8,513 bases of DNA from Candidatus Latescibacterota bacterium (GCA_003529325.1 DPVW01000462.1:1-8513), one strand, 5' to 3'. Shown: positions 1 through 6,870, counted from the first letter of the stretch. The notes: generated by a model not told the origin, from the sequence alone. Made by a program: numbers and translations.

Positions 1-4
1 GGGT

Positions 5-24
5 TTTCACCACAATTTCACCAC
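5..24. repeat. tandem 9-bp direct repeat TTTCACCAC
   Basis: TTTCACCAC occurs at 5-13 and again at 16-24, an 11-bp period and so about one helical turn. The core TCACC reappears inverted as GGTGA at 40-44 and 50-54. The four copies are therefore arranged as two direct and two inverted around the hairpin at 26-40. This could be a protein-binding site for a gene to the left of the window, or chance. Nothing else supports a function. Confidence 0.35.
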
Positions 25-114
25 TCTGCCATGCTGGCAGGTGATTTCTGGTGATGTCCAGAGTGACCTACCTGCCGCAGTTTCTCACTCTCCTTCAGAA
101 AAGTGACGCTGCGG
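22..114. repeat. chain of overlapping inverted repeats
   Basis: Three perfect short stems follow one another. CTGCCA (26-31) pairs with TGGCAG (35-40) over a 3-base loop, and can extend to CAC/GTG at 22-24 and 41-43 past one bulged base. GGCAGGT (36-42) pairs with ACCTGCC (70-76) and encloses a smaller stem TCTGG/CCAGA (47-51/58-62). CCGCAG (75-80) pairs with CTGCGG (109-114). The first two stems share GGCAG, so they are mutually exclusive. None is followed by a T run on either strand, so a standard intrinsic terminator is not supported. Confidence 0.4.
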
Positions 115-152
115 ACCCTCGGCTTGAAAGGTGAACCCGAACCCGCCGCCGC

Positions 153-980
153 TTATTCGATTCGGGCCGCGCCGATGACATCTCTGAACCCCTCGAGATT
201 CGTGCCGATGCCGCGAACCCAGCGACTGATCCACTCCTTCATCGGCACCGCCACCTCATGTTCCAGTTCAGGCTTTCCTTTGGACCAGGGCGCCTCTGGC
301 CAGACCGTGTGGCCAAGCTTGTCCGTGATCTGGTGCTTGCGATCGTGTAACCGCAGACACAAACGCCTCTCATCCAGCCACTGTGCTGTACTGCGCGACT
401 GGAATGTCACCGCACTGGTACCGTCATGGCACTCGAAGAGCCACGCCTCCACATCGGAATCAGCAATGGCCAGGGTCTCGACCCGTCGCGTCATGTGCAG
501 GAAACGACTGTCGTAGACGGTCATCTCATAGCGCATCTTCGGCGCCTGCTGCAACGCCAGATACTGAGCGAAGGCACCCCCATACCCGGGAACACAACCC
601 TCGAAGGACTCGCCCCATAGCTCTGAAGTCACCGTCTCGGCGTCAAGGACCAGGCCATGCGCTTGCAGGTGTGCTCGAATCTCCGCGACCAGACCCTGAT
701 AGTAGACGTCTAGATCTTGATTGTCGGGGAAGGGAAACTTCAGCGAGAGGGCGTGGTTGGCGCCAAGAGAGGTGGCTGCCGCGTCGGTGAGATAGGCGGG
801 ACCACCCAGCTGGACATACAACGTCTCAGCGGCGCTGTCGTCCAATTCAGTCAACCACTTCGCTTTGACCTCTTCTTCTCGATTGAGATAGAGTTGGAAC
901 CCATCGCGGCGGATCGTCTCTGCATCGATCGGCTCGTAGCAGCAGGGATGGATCAGAAAGATGATGTGGGAAATCTTCAT
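153..980 (-). CDS. hypothetical protein of unknown family, paired with the dioxygenase gene
   Basis: This is a 275-residue soluble-looking protein that I cannot assign to a family. It has no signal peptide and no membrane segment. It begins with a strand-like hydrophobic stretch (residues 2-10) that runs directly into HPCC (11-14), an arrangement seen at the first beta strand of many alpha/beta enzymes. A Gly- and aromatic-rich segment at 119-135 (SELWGESFEGCVPGYGG) looks like a conserved functional loop, with Cys129 and several Gly. His, Asp and Glu residues are abundant throughout. The ATG at 978-980 starts 26 bases after the stop of the dioxygenase gene on the same strand, so the two are probably co-transcribed. 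The ribosome-binding site is weak (GGA about 6 bases upstream). I infer an accessory or enzymatic role linked to the dioxygenase, but no function can be named. Confidence 0.8.
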   Translation of the reverse strand: MKISHIIFLIHPCCYEPIDAETIRRDGFQLYLNREEEVKAKWLTELDDSAAETLYVQLGGPAYLTDAAATSLGANHALSLKFPFPDNQDLDVYYQGLVAEIRAHLQAHGLVLDAETVTSELWGESFEGCVPGYGGAFAQYLALQQAPKMRYEMTVYDSRFLHMTRRVETLAIADSDVEAWLFECHDGTSAVTFQSRSTAQWLDERRLCLRLHDRKHQITDKLGHTVWPEAPWSKGKPELEHEVAVPMKEWISRWVRGIGTNLEGFRDVIGAARIE

Positions 981-1006
981 GTAGCGTCCAGTTCAGGCAG
1001 TTGCTT

Positions 1007-2005
1007 TTAGGCACGTCGCCGATAGCTGTGGAAAAATTCCCTCGTGTGTTCAAAAATGGGCGGCAGAGGCCTGCCATTGGGCAACGACAACCAGAGTCGA
1101 AGCATATGCCTGCCATCGTCATCCGCGGTCTGATTCTGAAAGGCCGCGCGTGCATGCAGGATATCGTAGTTGTTGGCGACAACCAAATCACCCGGTTCCA
1201 TCTGAAAGGACAGAGCCAGTTCGTTGCAGACGACATCCATGAGATCAAGTACCTCGATCTGTGCCGAGGTCAGTTCGGGCACATCCTCCCAGCGTTGAGC
1301 CAGATCGATGTATTCGCGCTTATAGAGGACGTTGAGTAGACCCGCATGGGCCGTGTAGATCGGCACACGCTGAAAAGGCCGCGCACCGGGGCGCTCCTGC
1401 CCGCGTGCATCGAAATCGAAGGGTTCCTGCAGCACTGCGGCTAGATCCGGTCGACGCCGCAGAATCTCATTGAACACAGCGACCGCACTCACCAGCCGTG
1501 ACTCCCCGCCAGCGTGGGCAGCGCGATAACACAGCAACATAAATGCATCGGCCCCATCGTTGTGGTAGTTGATCGGCAGATTCGTCTGGTAGGCCCGAAC
1601 GTTGTCGCTGGCGAGATCCTTTCCTGTATCGCGCACATCATGCAGGAGATTTCCAGCCGCATCCTGTGGTTCGGGATAGCCCACGTGTTGCCCGATCCCC
1701 CACAGCATGAGACGCACCTGCTCGAGGGAAAGCTCGTGCACGGGCAGAGAGCTGAGCAGAGCAAATCCGCGCCCTCCTTCCAGCTCCTGCTGAAGTTGTC
1801 GGGCTAGGCCGTCCCACGACGGCAAGTGCATGTCGGTGCGAGTCGTCGTCTGCCACCGGCCTCCCTGTGCCAGAATCGTGTCGGCTGCCTGACGCAACTC
1901 GGCGATCTGCTGCGGCTCCAGTCGAAGAGTCCACTGCTCCCGGGAACCGATGTTGCCGTTGTGCCAGGTGGCCTTTGTATGGAGGGCAGTGGTGCGTCGA
2001 CTCAT
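1007..2005 (-). CDS. TauD/TfdA-family Fe(II)/2-oxoglutarate-dependent dioxygenase
   Basis: This 332-residue protein is a typical length for the TauD/TfdA fold (family range about 280-390). The iron-binding triad is visible: His148 and Asp150 in NYHNDGAD, and distal His284 in NNYDILHARAAF, preceded by the usual PGDLVVANN strand. Arg303 in RHMLRLWLS is the likely 2-oxoglutarate carboxylate ligand. GGESRLVS (166-173) is the conserved turn after the HxD strand. Such enzymes couple decarboxylation of 2-oxoglutarate to hydroxylation of a small-molecule substrate in the cytoplasm. The substrate cannot be read here: nothing indicates sulfur metabolism, so 'taurine dioxygenase' would be over-specific. 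The start is the ATG at 2003-2005. The ribosome-binding site is poor (GTGAG about 11 bases upstream). It is the first gene of a two-gene minus-strand unit and diverges from the ceramidase-fold gene across 172 bp. Confidence 0.9.
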   Translation of the reverse strand: MSRRTTALHTKATWHNGNIGSREQWTLRLEPQQIAELRQAADTILAQGGRWQTTTRTDMHLPSWDGLARQLQQELEGGRGFALLSSLPVHELSLEQVRLMLWGIGQHVGYPEPQDAAGNLLHDVRDTGKDLASDNVRAYQTNLPINYHNDGADAFMLLCYRAAHAGGESRLVSAVAVFNEILRRRPDLAAVLQEPFDFDARGQERPGARPFQRVPIYTAHAGLLNVLYKREYIDLAQRWEDVPELTSAQIEVLDLMDVVCNELALSFQMEPGDLVVANNYDILHARAAFQNQTADDDGRHMLRLWLSLPNGRPLPPIFEHTREFFHSYRRRA

Positions 2006-2032
2006 TGAACCGGTTTCTCACTTGACGATTTT

Positions 2033-2070
2033 CTAACAGATAGGTGCTTCGCTAACAGATGCGTGCTGCG
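2033..2070. repeat. tandem 19-bp direct repeat, possible operator
   Basis: Two adjacent 19-mers, CTAACAGATAGGTGCTTCG (2033-2051) and CTAACAGATGCGTGCTGCG (2052-2070), agree at 16 of 19 positions, with the first nine bases identical. They lie back to back, about two helical turns apart, so a protein bound to each copy would sit on the same face of the DNA. They are only 28 bp upstream of the dioxygenase start. This would suit an operator for a regulator controlling the dioxygenase unit or both divergent units. No regulator gene is in the window. Confidence 0.5.
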
Positions 2071-2167
2071 CCGTAAACGACACACATGGGTTGCTCGCAG
2101 AGGCTGGGTATGGTATTGTGGCGCCGCGATTCATACCAGGGGTTTCGACTCCTGCCAAACAGATATT

Positions 2168-2171
2168 GAGG
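2168..2171 (+). promoter_or_regulatory. ribosome-binding site that sets the ceramidase-fold gene start
   Basis: GAGG lies six bases before the ATG at 2178. The frame is open further back to a TTG at 2091, but those 29 extra codons have no family resemblance and would cover the region where a promoter is expected. The first conserved strand (FSHAQGDITPP) begins about 15 residues after the 2178 start, as expected for the family. Confidence 0.6.
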
Positions 2172-2177
2172 CGCACC

Positions 2178-3671
2178 ATGTCGACCACAAGTGTCCCATC
2201 CCCTACATCGATCCTGAGATTCAGTCATGCACAGGGCGATATCACTCCCCCCGTTGGCATTTATCATCGCATGTGGGGAGCCGCTCGCCATGACAAAGCG
2301 ACGGGGGTGCACCGCCCCTTGCTCGCCGATGTGTTGATTCTTGAGTCAAGCGATGAATCCGGCGTCGGCAGCCAAGGCTCAGTCAGTAACCGCAAGGGGC
2401 GCTTTGTCAGAGTGCAGCTTGACCTCGTCATGCTGTCCGATCAGCAGACCGATGCGATCGTCGCTGAGATCCCTCAAATCGCCGATGTGTCGCGAGACCA
2501 GGTACTGGTCACCTATTCCCATTCGCACTCCGCAGGATTTCTGCTCCCTGATCGCATCCCCCTTCCTGGCGGCGACCTGATCGCGCCTTATCTGGCCTCA
2601 CTGAAGCAGACCTTGGAACGCCTTACGCACGAATCACTGGAGCAAACACGGCCCGCCACGGTCAGCTATGCTCTCGGTCGTTGCGACATGGCCGCCAATC
2701 GCGACTATCGAGACACTCTTCAAGACATTTACTGTACCGGCTTCAATCCTGATGCAGTCGCGGAAGATCTCATCATCGCCGCTCGCGTCTTCGACGAGCG
2801 CGGTGTTCCTCGTCTCGATATTGTGCATTATGGCTGCCATCCAACCACCCTGGCTTGGGACAACACCCTTCTGAGTCCTGACTTTGTCGGCGCCATGCGC
2901 GACACGCTCACATCCCAGACGGGCACGCCTTGCGTCTTCTTTCAGGCACCTTGCGGTGACCTCGGACCAAGAGACGGCTTCGTCGGTGATACAGACGTTG
3001 CAGATCGAAATGGCCAGCAGCTCGGCTACGCGGCCCTGTCAGCCCTGTCGTCCCTCGGGCCAGTTGGGCATGATTTCGCCTATGCAGGCCCCGTCGTTTC
3101 GGGAGCCACCATTGGCACTTGGACGTGGGAAACCCTCACCGACGAGCGCGACATCGCCACTCGCCGCTGGGTAGGCGAGACATTCCATGTTGACCTGCCG
3201 ATCAAACAGATGCCAGACACCAACGCCATCGCCGTCGATCTGAAGCGCTTTACACAAGAGCAGGAAGCCGCCGACGCGGCAGATGACACGATCGCTGCCC
3301 GCGACGCCGCAGCGCGGGCCGAACGCTGTCGTCGTTGGTTGCGTCGTATCGCTGAATTGCCTGAGGGTGATAGCTGCCCCTATCACTTTTCGGTGTTGGA
3401 GATGGGTGACGCCCTTTGGATCACTTGCAGTGCCGAACCTTACAGCTGGCTCGCTTCGCAGGTGCGACGCCGCTTCCCGCACAAGACCGTGCTGATCTCA
3501 CCCATTGCCGGCGACTCACAAGTGGCCTACCTGCTACCCGAAGATCGCTACGGGAAAGGGCTGTATCAGGAAGAGCCCTCCTGTCTTGCGCCAGGTTGTC
3601 TTGAAAAGGTGTTGGAGGCAATCACCGAGGGGATCGAGCAGGTCACCGGCTCAAGCCGAAGGGCAGACTAG
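2178..3671 (+). CDS. neutral/alkaline ceramidase-fold metalloprotein lacking the catalytic serine
   Basis: This 497-residue protein resembles the N-terminal catalytic domain of neutral/alkaline non-lysosomal ceramidases, a zinc amidase family whose members are usually larger (about 650-780 residues) because of a C-terminal domain. Matching landmarks are the opening GDITPPVG (20-27), SHSHSAG (114-120, family THTHSG), HYGCHPTTL (217-225), SAEPYSWL (418-425) and a Tyr in GDSQVAYLLPEDRY (445-458). The likely zinc ligands His115 or His117, His221, Glu420 and Tyr451 are therefore present. The family motif NxGDxSPN reads CGDLGPR (259-265) here, so the catalytic Ser is Gly263. No signal peptide is seen, although characterised ceramidases are exported. 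A charged Ala-rich helix lies around 360-390. I infer a cytoplasmic metal-dependent hydrolase with another substrate; ceramide hydrolysis is unlikely. It ends 8 bp from the convergent MR/MLE gene. Confidence 0.85.
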   Translation: MSTTSVPSPTSILRFSHAQGDITPPVGIYHRMWGAARHDKATGVHRPLLADVLILESSDESGVGSQGSVSNRKGRFVRVQLDLVMLSDQQTDAIVAEIPQIADVSRDQVLVTYSHSHSAGFLLPDRIPLPGGDLIAPYLASLKQTLERLTHESLEQTRPATVSYALGRCDMAANRDYRDTLQDIYCTGFNPDAVAEDLIIAARVFDERGVPRLDIVHYGCHPTTLAWDNTLLSPDFVGAMRDTLTSQTGTPCVFFQAPCGDLGPRDGFVGDTDVADRNGQQLGYAALSALSSLGPVGHDFAYAGPVVSGATIGTWTWETLTDERDIATRRWVGETFHVDLPIKQMPDTNAIAVDLKRFTQEQEAADAADDTIAARDAAARAERCRRWLRRIAELPEGDSCPYHFSVLEMGDALWITCSAEPYSWLASQVRRRFPHKTVLISPIAGDSQVAYLLPEDRYGKGLYQEEPSCLAPGCLEKVLEAITEGIEQVTGSSRRAD

Positions 3672-3679
3672 CCGAATTC

Positions 3680-4841
3680 CTACCAATTGGTGTACGAACC
3701 ATCGAGGCGGTGCAGATGCGGCGCCTCCCAGAATTTGAATTTCTGTTCGTGCGCCAACTCTTCGTTGAATTCGATGCCCAAACCGGGGGCATTCGGGACG
3801 ACGAGCATGGAGCCTTCCAGTTCCAAACTGTACGGGAAACAGATCCAGATCCTGGGATTTGATGTCCTCCCCCGGCGAGACTCGGTGTTCCAGCCATGAG
3901 AAGTTCGGTACCGCCGCCGCCAGATGCACAGATGCAGCTGTGCAGATCGGCCCCAGAGGATTGTGCGGCATCAGATCGATGTAGTGGGTCTCGGCGAGGC
4001 TGGCGACCTTCATCGCCTCCGTGAATCCACCCACATTGCACACATCGAGTCGGGCGAATTGAGTGATCCCCCGCTCGAGATAGGGCTGGAATTGCCACTT
4101 ACTGGCAAACTCCTCGCCAATGGCGAAAGGAACGTCCACCATCGTGCGCAGGGACTCATATGCCTCAGGACTCTCATCCCGAATAGGCTCCTCGATGAAA
4201 TCGAGCGTCCCCGAGGGTAATCGCTGACAGAATGACGCCGTCTCAGCAACAGACAATTGGTGGTGATAGTCGATGCCAAGAACTGGATCGGGCCCAAGTT
4301 CCTTGCGCAGCCCGATGAACCGCTCCGCCGTGGCACCAATCGTATCACGTGGCTCGTAGGTGTTTGGTTTGTCGTGCGACCGTCGGGATGTGCCACCGAC
4401 ACGCAGAACATCCCAGCCCAGATCCAGCAGCTTCCGGCAGTTCGTCAGCACCTCTTCGAATGAACCGCCTCCGGTTGTGGCGAAGCAGGGAATCTTGTCG
4501 CGCTGCTTGCCACCGAGTAACTGATACACAGGAACATCGAGGACCTTCCCCATGATATCATGCAGGGCGATATCGATGGCCGAGATCGCTGCCGTGAGCA
4601 CGCGCCCACCTTCGAAATACTGGCTGCGATACATCTCCTGCCACAATGCACCGATCTGTCGCGGGTCCCGTCCGAGTAGAAATTCACGATAGTGACTGAC
4701 TGCGCCGGCAACGGCGAGTTCGCGTCCAGACAGACCAGACTCTCCCCAGCCGTAGTAACCGTCATCCGTCTCAACCTTTATAACCAGTTGGTTACGGTTG
4801 CCAACCCAGGTCGGAAAGGTCTTTATATCGCTGATCTTCAC
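3680..4841 (-). CDS. D-galactonate dehydratase-like MR/MLE enolase-superfamily enzyme, frameshifted near the C-terminus
   Basis: This family dehydrates sugar acids to 2-keto-3-deoxy acids with Mg2+. The capping domain ends around residue 115. Barrel residues follow: Asp191 and His193 in GIDYHHQ, a Glu in FIEEP (215-219), a Glu in GEEF (242-245), His293 in MPHNPLGP and Glu318 in SWLEHR. The D-x-H plus His293 pattern resembles D-galactonate dehydratase. Translation from the GTG start at 4839-4841 (GAGGG at 4851-4855 as ribosome-binding site) is normal to Gln338. It then leaves the family sequence and runs 58 unrelated residues to a stop at 3651. Shifting one base gives the expected tail, from LELEGSMLVVPNAPGLG to GSYTNW, stopping at 3680-3682, for a 386-residue protein. 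The coordinates given are for this restored frame. The unshifted frame would overlap the neighbouring gene's end by 21 bp. Substrate uncertain; family certain. Confidence 0.88.
3825..3827 (-). other. one-base frameshift site in the MR/MLE gene
   Basis: Read on the minus strand, the sequence is CCC GTA CAG TTT GGA ACT. Removing one T gives CAG TTG GAA CTG GAA GGC (Q-L-E-L-E-G), which continues for 48 residues of clear galactonate dehydratase-like tail to a proper stop. The run is only three bases long, so a typical homopolymer sequencing error is not the obvious cause. It may be a real indel, an assembly error or, less likely, a recoding site. The catalytic residues all lie upstream of it. Confidence 0.8.
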
Positions 4842-4879
4842 GTTTCACTTCCCTCTTTCAGTAGCAGATTGGGTATCCG
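4842..4879. promoter_or_regulatory. 38-bp divergent gap between MR/MLE gene and oxidoreductase operon
   Basis: The gap holds little more than the two ribosome-binding regions. The minus side has GAGGGAAG (GAGGG at 4851-4855) before its GTG. The plus side has no clear Shine-Dalgarno sequence before the ATG at 4880. Promoters for both directions must therefore overlap each other or lie inside the opposing gene. A weak candidate for the plus operon inside the minus gene is TTGCCA (4798-4803) with TTTATA (4822-4827) and an 18-base spacer. Such tight spacing suggests shared control of the two units. Confidence 0.4.
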
Positions 4880-5887
4880 ATGACGATTCGCACCATTCAC
4901 CTGGGCGTCGGCGGCCGTGGTGCCTGGCCTCTGCGCCAGATACCGGACCGCGACGATTTCGAGTCTGTCGCCCTCGTCGATGTAAATGACGAGAAACTCG
5001 CCGCTGCTCGCGAACAAACCGGCCTGGGTGAGGAAGCGTGCTTCCGACGCCTTGATGAAGCAATGGACGCCGTCGAGGCGGATGCCGTCGTCGTCATCAC
5101 GCCACCTGATATGCACGCCCGTCAATGTCTCGATGCCGTGCGCGCTGACAAACATATTCTCGTCGAAAAGCCCTTCACCAAACAACTCGACTACGCCCAA
5201 CAGGTGGTCGATGAGGCGGCACAACGCAATCTCAAGGTCGCCGTCTGCCAGAATGCCCGCTATAGTGCCAAGTTCGTCACCATGGCACGTCTCGTTCGTG
5301 AGGGCACATTGGGTCGCCCTGCCTTCGGCCTGCAAACGACCTTCGGCTGGCGCGCCGGCGTCCATCACTCTGGCTTGGATCGCCATGCGTATCTGTGGGA
5401 GCGCGGGATTCACGATCTGGACACAATGCGATTCGTCTTTGGTGCTGCGCCCAAGCGAACCTGGGGACACAGCTTCAATCCCGACTGGAGTCCCTATCGT
5501 GGTGGTGGTGGCGCCCATGGCTGGGTGGAATTTGAGGACGGATCGACGTGTGGCTACATGTGCACCTTCGTCGCCCACAAAGGGGGCGGCAGCTTCCGCG
5601 TTGAATTGGAAGGCGGCAGCATCGAACCCACAGCAGAGGGGATCTCGTTGACGCGACCAGGAGCGAAGGAGGCGGAACTGATCCCTCTCGACGAGGTAAA
5701 GGAGAGCACGACGATCATCCTCGACGGCTTCGCCGCTTACATCAACAACGATGAGGAACCCGAATTCAGTGGCCGACAAAATTTGACGACCGTTGCCATG
5801 GTGGAAGCCATGGGCGTCGCCTCAGACGAGGGCCGCATCATTGACTTTGACGAATTTCTCCAACGCCCAGCCGCAGGAAAATCATGA
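4880..5887 (+). CDS. Gfo/Idh/MocA-family NAD(P)-dependent oxidoreductase
   Basis: This 335-residue protein has a typical length for the family. A Rossmann fold opens the protein: the dinucleotide-binding glycine loop is GVGGRG (9-14), and the second strand ends in ALVDVND (31-37), whose acidic end favours NAD(H). VVITPPDMHA (71-80) and the family signature EKP (96-98, in HILVEKPFTK) follow, the latter with the substrate- and cofactor-contacting Lys97. The C-terminal alpha/beta domain has the catalytic-type ERGIHDLDTMRF (174-185), with His178 and Asp181, and a Gly-rich loop at 208-211. Members reversibly oxidise hydroxyl groups of sugars, inositols or sugar derivatives in the cytoplasm. It is the first gene of the plus-strand operon, starts 38 bp from the divergent MR/MLE gene and overlaps the next gene by 4 bases (ATGA). 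The substrate is unknown, though a sugar dehydrogenase role fits the neighbouring dehydratases. Confidence 0.93.
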   Translation: MTIRTIHLGVGGRGAWPLRQIPDRDDFESVALVDVNDEKLAAAREQTGLGEEACFRRLDEAMDAVEADAVVVITPPDMHARQCLDAVRADKHILVEKPFTKQLDYAQQVVDEAAQRNLKVAVCQNARYSAKFVTMARLVREGTLGRPAFGLQTTFGWRAGVHHSGLDRHAYLWERGIHDLDTMRFVFGAAPKRTWGHSFNPDWSPYRGGGGAHGWVEFEDGSTCGYMCTFVAHKGGGSFRVELEGGSIEPTAEGISLTRPGAKEAELIPLDEVKESTTIILDGFAAYINNDEEPEFSGRQNLTTVAMVEAMGVASDEGRIIDFDEFLQRPAAGKS

Positions 5888-6870
5888 CGAGCAAGACAGG
5901 ATTCAACGAGCGCGACCACGAATTCTTCCTCAAGGAAATCGATCCCTTTCTCCCGGATCGTATCTACGATGCCCATGCGCACATCTGGGAGAAGGAATGG
6001 GCGAATTTCACCCTTGGATCTTCGCCCGTCGCTGATCTGGCCCTGTATGACGAGGCGATCGCTGAGATTCATGGAAAACGCCGCACAGAGGCACTTTTCC
6101 TTTCTTTTGCGGTCGCCGAACATCGTGAGCAGATCGCCGCCGCCAATGAATGGACAGCGGGGCAGATCGCTGATCGCCCCGCCTGCCGAGCTCACTACTT
6201 CATCACCCCCGAACACGACCCGGAATTTGTCCGCGACGAGGTCCGGCGTCTCGGTATGCACGGACTCAAGTGTTATCACTCCTTCTCCGGTGTCGACCCC
6301 ACCTGGGAAGCATCCATCCCTACGTATCTGCCCGAGCCACTGGTTGCCGTCGCCAATGACGAAGGCTGGACGATCACCTTGCATATGGTGAAGGCCCGGG
6401 CCGTCGCCGACCCCGACAATCAGCATTGGATCCGCCATTACTGCGAGACCTATCCGAAGATGCAGTTGATTTTGGCGCACTCCGCTCGCGGTTTTCAACC
6501 CGGGCACAACATGGAAGGACTGGAAAAGCTCACGGGTCTCGACAATCTCTGGTTCGACACCGCCGCCAACTGTGAACCCATCGCTCATCAGGCCATCATG
6601 CGCATCTTCGGGCACGAGCGCCTGATGTATGGCAGCGACCTACCCGTGTCTCATCTACGCGGTAAGTCCCTTGGCGTCGGTGACAGTTTTCTCTGGCTCT
6701 ATGAGGACACACCGGTGTGGGGCGAAAAGCACATCAAGGTGCATCCCCTCATGATAGGGCTCGAGCACCTTCGTTCCGTGAAGTGGGCCTGCTGGTCAGA
6801 GAAGCTGACCGACGCGCAGGTGGAGGATGTGTTCTGGAACAATGCTGCCAGACTGTTCAACGTCACATGA
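5884..6870 (+). CDS. amidohydrolase-family (PF04909-type) metal-dependent hydrolase
   Basis: This 328-residue TIM-barrel hydrolase has the ligand set of the amidohydrolase superfamily. His31 and His33 lie in DAHAHIW at the end of strand 1, His167 in TLHM at strand 5, His199 in LILAHSARGF at strand 6 and Asp252 in MYGSDLPVS at strand 8. GLKCYHSF (127-134) sits at strand 4, but Lys129 is not an obvious carboxylated bridging lysine; the pattern fits the mononuclear PF04909 group, which includes decarboxylases and sugar lactonases. No signal peptide. The start ATG overlaps the oxidoreductase stop by 4 bases, with AGGA at 5875-5878 as a good ribosome-binding site five bases upstream. Its own stop overlaps the next start by 4 bases. 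Between a sugar-type dehydrogenase and sugar-acid dehydratases, a lactonase role is an attractive inference. Decarboxylase or amidase activity is equally possible from sequence alone. Confidence 0.9.
   Translation: MTSKTGFNERDHEFFLKEIDPFLPDRIYDAHAHIWEKEWANFTLGSSPVADLALYDEAIAEIHGKRRTEALFLSFAVAEHREQIAAANEWTAGQIADRPACRAHYFITPEHDPEFVRDEVRRLGMHGLKCYHSFSGVDPTWEASIPTYLPEPLVAVANDEGWTITLHMVKARAVADPDNQHWIRHYCETYPKMQLILAHSARGFQPGHNMEGLEKLTGLDNLWFDTAANCEPIAHQAIMRIFGHERLMYGSDLPVSHLRGKSLGVGDSFLWLYEDTPVWGEKHIKVHPLMIGLEHLRSVKWACWSEKLTDAQVEDVFWNNAARLFNVT

Larger units (their letters stand above)
1..152. other. non-coding stretch at the left edge, downstream of the minus-strand pair
   Basis: I find no convincing gene here on either strand. 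The plus frames hit stops within about 115 bases without a recognisable protein. On the minus strand the only start with a good ribosome-binding-like AAGGAG nearby is followed by a stop after six codons. The stretch does hold direct and inverted repeats, listed separately. It lies just after the stop of the minus-strand gene ending at 153, so it probably carries that unit's transcript end. No hairpin followed by a T run is visible in that direction. Confidence 0.6.
2006..2177. promoter_or_regulatory. divergent intergenic region between dioxygenase and ceramidase-fold genes
   Basis: These 172 bp separate two divergent starts, so promoters for both directions should lie here. A weak sigma-70-like candidate for the plus-strand gene is TTGCTC (2091-2096), a 17-base spacer, then TATTGT (2114-2119). 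A good -35-like TTGACG at 2022-2027 has no matching -10 at the usual distance. An imperfect inverted repeat, GGTATG (2107-2112) with CATACC (2132-2137), overlaps the candidate -10. A tandem 19-bp repeat is listed separately. The promoter positions are guesses, but the regulatory nature of the region follows from the gene arrangement. Confidence 0.45.

Noticed and set aside
1007..2005. Specific call as taurine dioxygenase (TauD)
   Set aside because: Only the family-wide iron and 2-oxoglutarate residues can be seen, and no sulfonate transport or sulfur genes are nearby.
2091..2177. N-terminal extension of the ceramidase-fold gene from a TTG start
   Set aside because: GAGG stands six bases before the ATG at 2178, and the extra 29 residues are unlike the family and occupy the expected promoter region.
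3825..3827. Programmed +1 ribosomal frameshift in the MR/MLE gene
   Set aside because: No stop codon or rare codon stalls the ribosome at TTT GGA, and enolase-superfamily genes are not known to use recoding. An indel or sequence error is simpler, though read data are needed to settle it.
4838..5779. Long minus-strand open frame (313 codons) opposite the Gfo/Idh/MocA gene
   Set aside because: It lies antisense to a clearly coding gene with full family motifs, its translation resembles no family, and stop codons are scarce in the antisense frames of GC-rich genes.
5737..6615. Long minus-strand open frame (292 codons) opposite the amidohydrolase
   Set aside because: Antisense shadow: the plus strand carries all five metal-ligand motifs, and the minus translation has none that I recognise.
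6717..6866. N-terminal extension of the serine hydrolase from a GTG start
   Set aside because: It would overlap the amidohydrolase gene by 154 bases. The ATG at 6867 gives the same ATGA coupling seen at the previous junction, and SxxK then falls at the usual distance from the N-terminus.
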